Shown here one piece after another: positions 14,565 through 22,775 of a stretch of DNA of 41,280 nt. The notes under the pieces are model-generated. The model saw only the letters and a program-made list of their open reading frames with translations. It made no database searches and had not been told where the DNA came from. A program made the translations under genes and the position numbers. Numbering within the stretch: the first letter of the stretch is position 1; the number at the start of each line of letters is the position of its first letter. This stretch comes from a virus. The stretch is taken from IMG/VR virus record IMGVR_UViG_3300012532_000215, positions 1-41,280 of that record. One strand, written 5' to 3'.

Positions 14565-17306
14565 TTAGCGACTCGAAGCGTCGGCGGGATTCGTTCCAGC
14601 CGTTACCTCATCATCATCAAGCACACCATCGGCGTCTCTGTCGATGCCGCGGCGCACGCCTTCACCCAAAGGCATGCATGTGAACGTGTGCGGCTCAGCT
14701 GCAGCGCGCTCGCGGATCTTCGCATCAGTGACCTGAGCGTCACTTGACCTATCTGACTTAAACAGGCCAGAGCCGAGGTAGACGTAGCCGCGCTTGCTCG
14801 TCTTGACGATGAGCTCGCATTCGTGAGCGTCGGCGCGCTGCTCTAGTAGTGTAGCACGTGCCCCAGTCACGGATTGGTTCATGCCAAGCGTTACTTGCTG
14901 GCCAACGATGGGCGCGTGGTTGCTATCGAAGGCGAACATGAAATCGACGACCTGTCGACGTTGCTCGTCGCCTGTCTCACCAGGAGGAAAACCTCCAGGA
15001 TTATCGGGCGTCTGGTCGAACCCTGTTGCTGTCACGAATCGAAATTCCGAATCGGCTTCCCCAGAGTGACCGAACCCAAATCCTCGAATTTGGTCTCCCT
15101 TGAAGCCGAGATCGGTCGGACGAAAGCCGGGATGAAAGGCAAGGCCAAACATTCCGACTTTCTGGTATTGGTTTCGCAGATGCGGCGTCTTGAAGAGGTC
15201 TGGCTCATTTGAGAAACTCATCGTGCCGTCGGTTCCAAAGAAACCGGGGAACTGCGTGAAACCCGCGTTGGCCTGCGGATCGAGCTTGTGACAACCCACA
15301 CATGTAAGCTGGTCAGGCGATTGAGTGATGGTGAAGAACACCTCGCGCCCCAGTGCCTGCGTCGGCGTGAGGGAATTGTCGAGGCGTCGGATTGGATTCG
15401 GCGGGTACATGATCTGCAGCGCGAAGTCCGTATACGCTTGCATCTGCTGCTCGGAGATGGGCTCGCTCCTTCCAAGCAAGCTGCCGAACGCTGGCCGAAA
15501 CTTCTTGAACCCGGCAACCTCATCAAACGCACCATCGTCCGGTTGTGCGCTCGGCTCGGCGAGACTTCCGGTACGATCTCCGCGCCAGTGCATCGGGCCA
15601 TGGTTCGCCATACCGCGAAGGCTCTGTGTGTTCATGGGTCCCTTCATCGGGTGAAACAGGGGCGGCAGCACCCGAGAGCCTGTGACTGGATTCTCATTCG
15701 GTACGACGTCGCCGTCGGGATTACCGAGATCCCACGACGTCGCATCGAAATCACCAAACACGTGACAGCTTGCGCATGCCGAGTCACCGTGACTCGAGGT
15801 CGTTCTCGCATCGTAGTTAAAACTACGGCCCTCGACGATGCTCGCCGGCTCGGGGTTATGCATGAGCATCTTACTCACTTCGCGCTTTGCTTGCGCATCA
15901 ACGATCGCGATGCCGTTGTCGAAGCGCGTGAGGACGTACAATCTGTTCTTGGCCTCATCGAGCACGACACCAGTAGGTCCGCCGCCACTCACCTCGATCT
16001 GGTTGGAAGCGTTCGGAACGAATGTGTCGGCCTCGAGCTCGGCCGTTGAAAACACGCCGACTTTGCTCGAACCGAGCGCGGCAACGTACAATGTCGAGCC
16101 GTTGGAGCTCACGGCCATCGATTGAGGAAAAGCTAGACTCTTCTCGCTCTCGTCATTCGGAACCGGAGCGCAGCAGTGCGAGTAGTCGATGTGCTTATTC
16201 AAGTGCCGCGGCCGGACGTCTCCGGCGCCATCGAGCACGGTGATGCGGCTCTCATGGAGATGGCCGCGAAGGCTGTGGCCGGCGAAGATTCCCGGGCCCT
16301 CGAAGCGTGCGCGGTTATTGGCGTCCGTGTTCGACACGTACACTCGACCGCTCACCGGGTTCACCGCCATATTGAAGAGCACGGTGCCGACCCCGCTGAA
16401 GGTGCCAGCTGGAGCCGGCAGCAGAGCTGGCGGCGAAGCCGTGGCATCTAGCACGAACACGTCTTTATCTGGCAAAAAGAAGCGCACGGACTGGTCGTAG
16501 GTGGTGCCGAGCTCGTCGATCCAATGCTGACCGTCCCAGCCGACGATGAGCGAATTCGGCGCCGCTGGTGTTCCTTCATGATTGGTCGCCGGTGGCGGGT
16601 AAGTGAAGAAGGCCTGCAGCGCGTTGATGACCGTGGTCTGGTTGCCGGTCATGTACCCGGCGGCATATACCCTGCTGCCATCAGGAGAAACAGCGAGCGA
16701 ACGGGGCTTGTCGGTGAACAAGTTCACGATGGCGACGGGATTACCTCCGAGCGACGAGCCGAGGTTATTTGCGTCGAACACCCAGACGTCGGCTCGTCCA
16801 ACCCCGGGCGTGCTGAGCGCGGGATCAATCGGAGCATTCTGCCCGCGGTGTGCCGCCGTGATGAATGCACGATTGCTGGCGAAGACGACATCACGCGGCT
16901 CATCGCCGACGAGCAGCGTGCGCTCGACGCGCAGGTAGCCGTCAAGCCTGACGACGCTGACACTGTCAGAGAGCTCGTTGACGACCCACACCTCCTCATT
17001 TGACCTGACGTTCACCGCTACCGGCTCCAAGCCAACGGCGAGCGAGCGCCAATAGGCGAGGCCATCGCTCTTGACCTTGAAGATCTCGAGCTGGTTGTCC
17101 GGCGTATTCACGGCGAAGAGAAGTAGCCCGTTTGGAGAAAGGGCAAGAGGTCTCACCTGATCGGACTCGAACAAGGAAAAATCCCGAGCTGCGAACAACG
17201 CGGCGCTCTTCTCTCCTGGCTCGGCTATTTTATCATCGCGTTCAGATGAGCATGCGAAGAGAGTCGCGAAAAAGAGAATCATCAATTTCCACTTGTGTTT
17301 TTGCAT
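14565..17306 (-). CDS. Diheme cytochrome c lipoprotein with beta-propeller (913 aa)
   Basis: Residues 1-20 are a lipoprotein signal (KLMILFFATLFACSS, lipobox Cys 19), so the protein should be exported and lipid-anchored. Residues about 50-490 show YVTN/WD-type propeller repeats (LALSPNGLLLFAVN, LAVSPDGSRVYAAG, MAVSSNGSTLYVAALG). Two c-type heme motifs follow, CASCH at 511-515 and CVGCH at 669-673, in a region like MauG/cytochrome c peroxidase proteins. The C-terminus has an acidic Asp-rich stretch (DRDADGVLDDDE) resembling calcium-binding repeats. Its ATG overlaps the previous stop by one base and it ends in a strong terminator. Highly unusual in a phage; likely host-derived. Substrate unknown. 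Confidence 0.88.
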   Translation of the reverse strand: MQKHKWKLMILFFATLFACSSERDDKIAEPGEKSAALFAARDFSLFESDQVRPLALSPNGLLLFAVNTPDNQLEIFKVKSDGLAYWRSLAVGLEPVAVNVRSNEEVWVVNELSDSVSVVRLDGYLRVERTLLVGDEPRDVVFASNRAFITAAHRGQNAPIDPALSTPGVGRADVWVFDANNLGSSLGGNPVAIVNLFTDKPRSLAVSPDGSRVYAAGYMTGNQTTVINALQAFFTYPPPATNHEGTPAAPNSLIVGWDGQHWIDELGTTYDQSVRFFLPDKDVFVLDATASPPALLPAPAGTFSGVGTVLFNMAVNPVSGRVYVSNTDANNRARFEGPGIFAGHSLRGHLHESRITVLDGAGDVRPRHLNKHIDYSHCCAPVPNDESEKSLAFPQSMAVSSNGSTLYVAALGSSKVGVFSTAELEADTFVPNASNQIEVSGGGPTGVVLDEAKNRLYVLTRFDNGIAIVDAQAKREVSKMLMHNPEPASIVEGRSFNYDARTTSSHGDSACASCHVFGDFDATSWDLGNPDGDVVPNENPVTGSRVLPPLFHPMKGPMNTQSLRGMANHGPMHWRGDRTGSLAEPSAQPDDGAFDEVAGFKKFRPAFGSLLGRSEPISEQQMQAYTDFALQIMYPPNPIRRLDNSLTPTQALGREVFFTITQSPDQLTCVGCHKLDPQANAGFTQFPGFFGTDGTMSFSNEPDLFKTPHLRNQYQKVGMFGLAFHPGFRPTDLGFKGDQIRGFGFGHSGEADSEFRFVTATGFDQTPDNPGGFPPGETGDEQRRQVVDFMFAFDSNHAPIVGQQVTLGMNQSVTGARATLLEQRADAHECELIVKTSKRGYVYLGSGLFKSDRSSDAQVTDAKIRERAAAEPHTFTCMPLGEGVRRGIDRDADGVLDDDEVTAGTNPADASSR

Positions 17307-17695
17307 CAGATCTTCCTTGCCTTCCCGTTTAACCCAGAGTGACCATTAAGCTTAGACGATTTCGTTGGCTTTTTCACGTGAAGTGCGATCAAAAAGTCAA
17401 ATAACATGTCCCGCCAGAGCGCATGAGTGAGCGATTCCGACTCTGATACCTCGACTTCACTGTAGCAGAGTCGCCGACCTTCACGCTGGATTCCCGACAA
17501 CTCGTACGCTCTGTAAGCAGTCTGCGCGTAGGCTTTCTCGAAATGGGTCTTGTCTTTCTGATCGACAATTACCCACATCACCCGATGGGGCGGAGGAGGA
17601 GCGAAATCGCGCTCAGGCTCCGCCTGCTCTTTTCTTTTAATTGGTCGCATTCCCGGCTGCAAGACAGCTCGCAAGCCCTTACTCTTTTCGGCCAT
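17306..17695 (-). CDS. Unknown protein (129 aa)
   Basis: ATG 17695 overlaps the end of the HTH gene by 17 bases; its stop overlaps the cytochrome start. Basic N-terminus, Pro run (FAPPPPHR), then a mixed alpha/beta core (RVMWVIVDQKDKTHFEKAY and ALWRDMLFDFLIALHV), and a basic tail. No family recognised. Co-transcription with the HTH protein and the cytochrome gene is likely from the overlaps. Confidence 0.55.
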   Translation of the reverse strand: MAEKSKGLRAVLQPGMRPIKRKEQAEPERDFAPPPPHRVMWVIVDQKDKTHFEKAYAQTAYRAYELSGIQREGRRLCYSEVEVSESESLTHALWRDMLFDFLIALHVKKPTKSSKLNGHSGLNGKARKI

Positions 17696-17966
17696 TAGAC
17701 TTCCTCGGCCGCAGACGCGATTTCTGCACGAGTTGCCGCGTCTTCATCCTGTTCTGCGCCGTAGCCCTCGGAACGAGTTCCACGCGAAGCTCCAGATCGA
17801 GCACTCGGGCGCACTCCCGGAGGGTGCTCTCGAGCATGTTGCTCGTTCTGTAGAGCTGCGGCACCCAGCTCTGCGCACGACCGAGAGCACGAGCGAGTTC
17901 GGCGTTGCTCACTCCCTGCTTCTTGCACGCCTCTAGAATTAATTTACTAAACGGTTTACTCATCAT
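17679..17966 (-). CDS. Cro/CI-type helix-turn-helix regulator (95 aa)
   Basis: Residues 5-60 fit an XRE-type HTH: LILEACKKQGVSNAELARAL, then GRAQSWVPQLYR as the recognition helix, and STLRECARVLDLELRVELV. A basic tail of about 25 residues follows. ATG at 17966 or 17963. It is the first gene after the inverted solitary repeat at 17974-18009 and precedes the cytochrome gene, so it may regulate that transcript; this is inference. Confidence 0.75.
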   Translation of the reverse strand: MMSKPFSKLILEACKKQGVSNAELARALGRAQSWVPQLYRTSNMLESTLRECARVLDLELRVELVPRATAQNRMKTRQLVQKSRLRPRKSNGRKE

Positions 17967-17973
17967 ATGCTTT

Positions 17974-18009
17974 CGATGAAGGCAGCTCGATGCCTAAAGA
18001 AATCGAGAC
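17974..18009 (+). repeat. Solitary CRISPR-repeat-like hairpin, inverted orientation
   Basis: The only copy with the crRNA sense on the + strand. Perfect stem CTCGAT/ATCGAG, loop GCCTAAAGAA, preceded by AAGGCAG. It lies in the 48-base gap between two minus-strand genes. A minus transcript through it would be complementary to the array repeat RNA and could act as an anti-repeat. Confidence 0.75.
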
Positions 18010-18014
18010 ATGAA

Positions 18015-18596
18015 TCATCCGATCCTCCTCGATGAAACAACAGGTTCCTGGTGAACGGAGATGCCTGGTATCTGAATTTTGCCGTCCGAGTTACGTACCG
18101 CGTCCACGATCTTCGCCATGTCCGGCATCAAGAACTGCCGGGGAATGAGCGACGCATCAGTCACGGTCGCGACCCACATGTAGCGAATCGAGACGCCACG
18201 CGGGGCCTCGACATGTGAAACTGCGGCGAGCGCGGTCGAGGCTTCTACCGGCGTTGCGGCTGCGGCAGCGGTGGCGATGGCCCGATCGTTGTCGAGCTGC
18301 TTCTGCTCCAGGTATCCTGCGATGCGCCTCTTGAGAGTCTTCTCGGCGTCCTCGAGCGCGGTCTTCATGGGGCGAAACATGTCGTTCACCTGCTTGAGCG
18401 CTGCGTTCAGGGGCTTTGTAATCGCGGTACGCTTCGCTTCGATGGTGTTGAGCTGCTCCTTCACCCATCGCAACCCCTCGGCGGCGAACTCCTGATCCAG
18501 GTCACACGTGATGGGTAGATCGCGCGTCATCTGCAGAGCGTCACGATTAGACTCGAACTCGGTCGTCGCGGTCTTTGCCAGAACAATGGCTTCCAT
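18015..18596 (-). CDS. Coiled-coil phage protein (193 aa)
   Basis: Starts at ATG 18596 (MEAIVLAKTATTEFESNRDA). Residues 35-100 form a long charged helix (VKEQLNTIEAKRTAITKPLN, then ALEDAEKTLKRRIAGYLEQK), a pattern I associate with phage proteins near replication or recombination genes. An Ala-rich linker follows, then a small beta-rich C-terminal domain (SIRYMWVATVTDASLIPRQF and GISVHQE). Specific function unknown; it follows the resolvase directly. Confidence 0.65.
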   Translation of the reverse strand: MEAIVLAKTATTEFESNRDALQMTRDLPITCDLDQEFAAEGLRWVKEQLNTIEAKRTAITKPLNAALKQVNDMFRPMKTALEDAEKTLKRRIAGYLEQKQLDNDRAIATAAAAATPVEASTALAAVSHVEAPRGVSIRYMWVATVTDASLIPRQFLMPDMAKIVDAVRNSDGKIQIPGISVHQEPVVSSRRIG

Positions 18597-19067
18597 TTAC
18601 ATCCTTCCGAGCTTCCATAAACCGATGCCAACGGCGTCGATCATATTATTGTCAAAATCTTTTGCGCGCGGCCTCTTGGGCAGCAACGCAAGCTCTTCCT
18701 TTCTTAGAGCCGCGAGCACGCGCTTGTTATGAATATCCTTTGGTACGGTGCCCTTCCATGTGCGCGGCCATGTCAGCTGCACATCTGCATTCTGAGCTTC
18801 AAGCCGGCCCTTGATCTCGCCTACAAGACAAGACAAATCGAGCAAGTCATTTGTGTCAATCCGATGCTCGCGCGGGTACCACCGAGGGGCTTCTATGATC
18901 ACACTCCACGTTATACCGCACCAGGGTAGCTCTTTAACACTTCGTACGACACTAGTCTCCACAAGCTTTGACTTCTGAAACAGAGCCCAACCAAGGTTTG
19001 CTCTATCGGCACGCAAACCTGGATCTATAGCGAGAAGATGAGGTGCCGTCCTGATTTCTGTAGGCAT
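18597..19067 (-). CDS. RuvC-like Holliday junction resolvase (156 aa)
   Basis: RNase H-fold resolvase motifs are visible: LLAIDPGLRADRANLGWALF (first acidic residue), VIIEAPRWYP (Glu) and DNNMIDAVGIGLWKLGR (last Asp pair). Expected role: resolving branched DNA during replication or packaging. The ATG at 19067 overlaps the polymerase stop as TGATG and lies inside the solitary repeat hairpin at 19048-19083, whose AAAGGCAG may serve as ribosome site. The open frame extends upstream in the polymerase gene but this start fits the fold. Confidence 0.8.
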   Translation of the reverse strand: MPTEIRTAPHLLAIDPGLRADRANLGWALFQKSKLVETSVVRSVKELPWCGITWSVIIEAPRWYPREHRIDTNDLLDLSCLVGEIKGRLEAQNADVQLTWPRTWKGTVPKDIHNKRVLAALRKEELALLPKRPRAKDFDNNMIDAVGIGLWKLGRM

Positions 19068-19083
19068 CAGGCTGCCTTTGCTT
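19048..19083 (-). repeat. Solitary CRISPR-repeat-like hairpin over the pol/ruvC junction
   Basis: Stem CCTGAT/ATCAGG, changed at several paired positions relative to the array yet fully paired; conserved loop TTCTGTAGGC. The 5' stem arm in the minus RNA contains the polymerase stop and the resolvase start (TGATG). Array orientation. Confidence 0.88.
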
Positions 19084-21064
19084 TCGAAAAATCCCACGGC
19101 ACGAGCCGGCCATCGACCCACACCGGCTTCGCGCTCTTGCTCCACTTACGGCAAAGAAATGGCTCGGCCACCGGCGGCACGTCAGGCAGGAAAGGTTCAG
19201 CACCGACGACCATGAGCCGCGCGAGCTCAACGGCCGCGTCGTGAGCACGCTCGTCGTCCGAAACTTCGACCACAAATTCATCATGTACGAAATTTACTGG
19301 CCTACAGCCGAAGAGCGGTGAGTCCGTCTCGACGTAGCAGGCCTTCGCAACGAGGAAACCAGCAGCCTTCGCGGCATCAGCGGCGAGCGACTGAAACATA
19401 CCGTTCGCCGCTTCAGTAAAGCTCACATCACCGCGGTAGCGATTCGAGTAGAGCTGCTTGATGAGAGGGAACGGAGCGTCGACCTGCGAGTTTACCCAGT
19501 CAAAATACGGCTGGCTTTCTGGCCATGCCTCTTCCCAATAGCCCCTGATCTCGAACGCCTTGTCCTCAGTCACGTCGACGCTGTAGTTCTTGCGCGCGTA
19601 ATGGCGCCAGCTCTTAGCCCCTAGCCCACCAGGGAAGCCGAAGTTCCCCGCCTTGCCGGCCTGACGCGGCTTATAGACGTGGCCGTGAGGGTCGCGCCTG
19701 TAGTCGGCGAACGCCTCGTCGTAAGGGATGTCGAGAATCCTCCGGGCGATCTCAACATGGCAATCGAGACCAGCCCTTAGCATCTCCGCCATCCTCGACT
19801 GACCGAGAACAGCCAAACAAACCTGCGACCATGTCCGGAGTTCGAATTGCGAATAGTCCGACACAGCGTAGATGTGACCGGGGCGTGGGCGGAAACACTC
19901 ACGGACTCCCTCCTCGGTCGGAAGATTCTGCACATTGGGCGTCGACGACGTCCGACCTGTGGAAAGCAACGACTCGTAGCGCACCTTCAGAGGCGTAAGA
20001 ACTGCATCGTTCAGCAGCGGCACATCAGTGGACAACGTCTTCCTCAACGATGATAGCTCCGAGTATTTCTCGAGGACCTCATCGCCTGAATGTTCACAGA
20101 CATCGGCATCCGTCTTCGGCTGAGGTTTGCCTTTCTTGCCCCCGGACGTCATCTCGATGAACATCTTAGCCTGCACGCCGTTGACGATGATGTTATTGCG
20201 CACGCTCTGAACTCGGCCAAAGCTGTTGCGCTGGACATCGAGTGCGAACACGGCGGTGCTGTTATGGTCTGCACCGAGCTCATCGAAGGCCTTTTGCACA
20301 TACGCCGCGACAACGCGCCGCTGCGTGGCCTTGGTGTCGCGCGTCCCATCTTTACGCATGAGCCCAGCGACGACGAGATCTTCGGCAATGCTATCAAACT
20401 TCTGTTGCGTCTTTCTCGCGAACTCCTTCACTCCTGCAGGGTCGGCGATCATTCCCCAGCAGCTCATGAGCTGCAGCCACCACGCCGCACGCGTCTGTCG
20501 GAACTCGTCGTCGAGAAACTGCGTGTCCTCCTCCTGCCTCTGCCAGACGGCGAGCGTCACGACAGCGTCCGCGATCGCGTACTCGCGGGCTTCGGCTGGC
20601 CACCAGTCGACAGGCACGTCCATGAGCTCGCCGAAGCGCAGCTGCCAGCCGCCCTTCTCGAGCTCGATGCCGAGGTGACGCCGGGCTAGGTCAGCGAGAG
20701 AATAGTTGAGCTTCTCGGGCTTGCCATCCACGTTCATGAAGCCGCGGTAGACGCCCATGGCGATGTGGTTCAACTTCTCCCTCACCTCCGTGTCGCTCAC
20801 ACGGTCGGCGGCGTAGACCTCGAAGATGAGCGGCAGGAGGTCTGGCCACTTTGCAGCGAACACGGAGAAATCGAATGCGACATTGTCGCCGACGAGTAAC
20901 GAGTCACCCTCGAGCAGGGCCTCAACGACCTCGCGAGCCTCCGTGTGATGGAAGAGTTCGTAGCTGTCGGTCGCGTCGGCGACGCTCATGCAGACGAGCG
21001 GCGGAGCGAGCCTACCGGCCGCGATGAGTTCCGTCTCGCAGTCGAGGGCGATGCCGGTTCTCAT
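19067..21064 (-). CDS. Family A DNA polymerase with 3'-5' exonuclease domain (665 aa)
   Basis: Replicative or repair polymerase of the virus. Exonuclease motifs: ALDCETEL (Exo I) near the N-terminus, GDNVAFDF (Exo II) and YAIADAVVT (Exo III). Polymerase motifs: VSDYSQFELRTW (motif A, about residue 400), KAGNFGFPGGLG (motif B) and FVHDEFVVE (motif C, about residue 593). No 5' nuclease domain, as in many phage PolA enzymes. ATG 21064 has GGAGAAG upstream and overlaps the stop of the 31-aa ORF. All catalytic residues look intact. Confidence 0.93.
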   Translation of the reverse strand: MRTGIALDCETELIAAGRLAPPLVCMSVADATDSYELFHHTEAREVVEALLEGDSLLVGDNVAFDFSVFAAKWPDLLPLIFEVYAADRVSDTEVREKLNHIAMGVYRGFMNVDGKPEKLNYSLADLARRHLGIELEKGGWQLRFGELMDVPVDWWPAEAREYAIADAVVTLAVWQRQEEDTQFLDDEFRQTRAAWWLQLMSCWGMIADPAGVKEFARKTQQKFDSIAEDLVVAGLMRKDGTRDTKATQRRVVAAYVQKAFDELGADHNSTAVFALDVQRNSFGRVQSVRNNIIVNGVQAKMFIEMTSGGKKGKPQPKTDADVCEHSGDEVLEKYSELSSLRKTLSTDVPLLNDAVLTPLKVRYESLLSTGRTSSTPNVQNLPTEEGVRECFRPRPGHIYAVSDYSQFELRTWSQVCLAVLGQSRMAEMLRAGLDCHVEIARRILDIPYDEAFADYRRDPHGHVYKPRQAGKAGNFGFPGGLGAKSWRHYARKNYSVDVTEDKAFEIRGYWEEAWPESQPYFDWVNSQVDAPFPLIKQLYSNRYRGDVSFTEAANGMFQSLAADAAKAAGFLVAKACYVETDSPLFGCRPVNFVHDEFVVEVSDDERAHDAAVELARLMVVGAEPFLPDVPPVAEPFLCRKWSKSAKPVWVDGRLVPWDFSKAKAA

Positions 21065-21156
21065 TTTCTTCTCCAGAGCCAGCACACGAGCTCAATGGCG
21101 AGCACGCAAAGGGCCGAGGCGGAAGCGCCGTAGACGAAGCTCGGCCAGTACATCAT
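21061..21156 (-). CDS. Tiny membrane protein with W-P-S-F motif (31 aa)
   Basis: Reads MMYWPSFVYGASASALCVLA and continues with one hydrophobic helix to WLWRRK. The start overlaps the zinc-ribbon stop (ATGATG) and its stop overlaps the polymerase start (AAATGA). It resembles the 30-aa ORF at 21320-21412, so the pair probably arose by duplication. Function unknown. Confidence 0.55.
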   Translation of the reverse strand: MMYWPSFVYGASASALCVLAIELVCWLWRRK

Positions 21157-21323
21157 GCGCGCTTCGACTCCCAGGGCTTGAGCCTACGTGCACCCGCTGC
21201 GAGATCTGCACGGCGAACTCTTCTGCATCCGCGACACACGTACTTATATCCATCGGGCATACTCTGGTCCTTATCAAACAGATGCTGAAACAGCCAACGC
21301 TTGCACGTGGAGCAGCGCTTCAT
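21153..21323 (-). CDS. Small zinc-ribbon protein (56 aa)
   Basis: Starts MKRCSTCKRWLFQHLFDKDQ and contains two Cys pairs (CSTC and CRGC) spaced as in small zinc ribbons found in phages, followed by an Arg-rich tail. Presumably binds zinc and nucleic acid. It is sandwiched between the two WPSF mini-proteins, with 4-base overlaps on both sides. Confidence 0.7.
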   Translation of the reverse strand: MKRCSTCKRWLFQHLFDKDQSMPDGYKYVCRGCRRVRRADLAAGARRLKPWESKRA

Positions 21324-21412
21324 CTCGTCGCCCACCAAAAAAATGCAAACGAAATAACGCAGCTCACGGCCCACGCCGCGAACACACCGCACGCGAAGCT
21401 GGGCCAGTGCAT
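21320..21412 (-). CDS. Tiny membrane protein with W-P-S-F motif (30 aa)
   Basis: Reads MHWPSFACGVFAAWAVSCVI and ends in a Trp-rich hydrophobic stretch (FAFFWWATR). The start overlaps the methylase stop as TAATG; the stop overlaps the zinc-ribbon start. Similar to the ORF at 21061-21156 (shared M-x-W-P-S-F-x-x-G). One membrane helix; function unknown. Confidence 0.55.
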   Translation of the reverse strand: MHWPSFACGVFAAWAVSCVISFAFFWWATR

Positions 21413-22023
21413 TAGATCGACACGCTTCCTATGTCAGCGAACGCCTCAGCGAACTTCTGCGAGTCTCCAGCACGGTGAGGCAGGTACACGATGACATTAC
21501 CGTGCGTTGGTGCTTTTCCTGCCTTGCCATTGCTGTCGAACTGGATTCTCTTCTCAGGTACGCAGAGCGGGAACTTCAGGATATCGAGCCACTCTTCGCC
21601 TTGACTGGCCTGTAAGATGTCGAGGCTGAAACCAATAAAAATCGCCTCTTGAGTTCGACCATCCACATACTCCTCTGTGAGCTTTCGCCACCAAGCGACG
21701 GCACGGCTCTTGGTCTTCCAGCGCTCAGCCTCTGCAGCGAACTGCTCCGCTAGTTCGTCGGCCTCCTCCGCTGGCATACTCGTACGCATCTTCTTCGTCA
21801 CGACAAATGCACCGCCTGGCGGGTTCAGAAAAATTCGACCGAACCAGGGATACGTAAGCCCACAATGGGGCGGCGAATAATATATCGTCGCGCGCACGGT
21901 CTTGTTCGCCTCCATGCACGAGGCGGGGTCGAGATCGATCTTGCCCAGCACCTCTCTCGCCGGATCCACGATGAACTTCGGCGTCGCATGTTCGAACGAA
22001 TTAGAGAGATGCTGGGGGATCAC
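21412..22023 (-). CDS. Phage-type DNA N6-adenine methyltransferase (203 aa)
   Basis: Matches the phage Dam-like family: N-terminal EHATPKFIVDPAREVLGKID, LDPASC motif, and the catalytic NPPG in WFGRIFLNPPGG, with a helical middle and a C-terminal strand region that contains HGNVIVYLP. Expected to methylate adenine in viral DNA, often against restriction. It starts at a GTG that overlaps the previous stop (GTGA). Confidence 0.8.
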   Translation of the reverse strand: MIPQHLSNSFEHATPKFIVDPAREVLGKIDLDPASCMEANKTVRATIYYSPPHCGLTYPWFGRIFLNPPGGAFVVTKKMRTSMPAEEADELAEQFAAEAERWKTKSRAVAWWRKLTEEYVDGRTQEAIFIGFSLDILQASQGEEWLDILKFPLCVPEKRIQFDSNGKAGKAPTHGNVIVYLPHRAGDSQKFAEAFADIGSVSI

Positions 22024-22409
22024 GACGCCTCACTGATGAACTCCGCCACGAACTTTCCAAGTTCGTGAGCGTGCTCCTCCATGTAGCGCTCACCCTCAAC
22101 CTCGTTAACGAAACGGACAACCTTCCCGTTGAAAAGCGAGTAGGCGAGCTCCCGTCTCGTAGAATCTCCAATGTAACCGCCGACGTTGATGAACAGAACC
22201 TCATCAGCGAGATCAATTTTGCGAAGATGCAGCTCGTCGAGCTTGATCTTCACTTCCGAGTCCGACTTCATTTGCAGCGCGTCACGCTGCGAGCTGCAGC
22301 CAATCGAGAGCACGATGCGCCCTGCGAGCGTCTCCTCGAGTTGTGCTCTCTGAAAATCATCCAAGAACGCGGTCGAGCCGCACAAGCACACGATCATGGG
22401 ACGTCTCAT
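22020..22409 (-). CDS. Nucleoside 2-deoxyribosyltransferase-like protein (129 aa)
   Basis: The fold pattern is visible: VCLCGSTAFLDDFQRAQ at the N-terminus, GRIVLSIG, LDELHLRKIDLADEVLFINV and GGYIGDSTRRELAYSLFNGK. This corresponds to the deoxyribosyltransferase/DUF4406-type Rossmann-like family, whose members act on nucleosides. Substrate not determinable. ATG 22409 overlaps the upstream stop (ATGA) with AAGG upstream. Confidence 0.7.
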   Translation of the reverse strand: MRRPMIVCLCGSTAFLDDFQRAQLEETLAGRIVLSIGCSSQRDALQMKSDSEVKIKLDELHLRKIDLADEVLFINVGGYIGDSTRRELAYSLFNGKVVRFVNEVEGERYMEEHAHELGKFVAEFISEAS

Positions 22410-22717
22410 ATCTGCGCCTTTTCGACTTGCCTCGCCTGCTCCAGGTTCACGTCGATTGCCTGGTGCACAATTTCCTCGAGTCCCATTTTCTGGAGCCACG
22501 TCGCCGCCAGGGCCAAGAGAAATACCCACGGCGGTACCTCTTGCTCATCAGGCATCCGCGTTCGCAGAGCCGTCTCGGCCATGCTGTGGATCGCGCTGTC
22601 GGTAACACCCCGCGTGTGAAACTCGACTGCAGCCATGCCGAGTAAAAACGACCACGACAGCTGCGAGATGTAAGCCGGATCCCTGGCAAGCTCTGCGAAT
22701 GCTTCTTCAGGTGTCAT
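22406..22717 (-). CDS. Unknown helical protein (103 aa)
   Basis: ATG 22717 (MTPEEAFAELARDPAYISQL) with GAAGGT upstream. All-helical, Ala/Leu/Glu-rich, with WSFLLGMAAVEFH and PPWVFLLALAATWLQ, amphipathic rather than clearly transmembrane. No family recognised. Translationally coupled to the deoxyribosyltransferase-like gene. Confidence 0.55.
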   Translation of the reverse strand: MTPEEAFAELARDPAYISQLSWSFLLGMAAVEFHTRGVTDSAIHSMAETALRTRMPDEQEVPPWVFLLALAATWLQKMGLEEIVHQAIDVNLEQARQVEKAQI

Positions 22718-22775
22718 GAGATTACCTTCAAAAGATCGGCTGGCGGCCATTCCCTAGCCGCCAGCCGTCCTTTCT

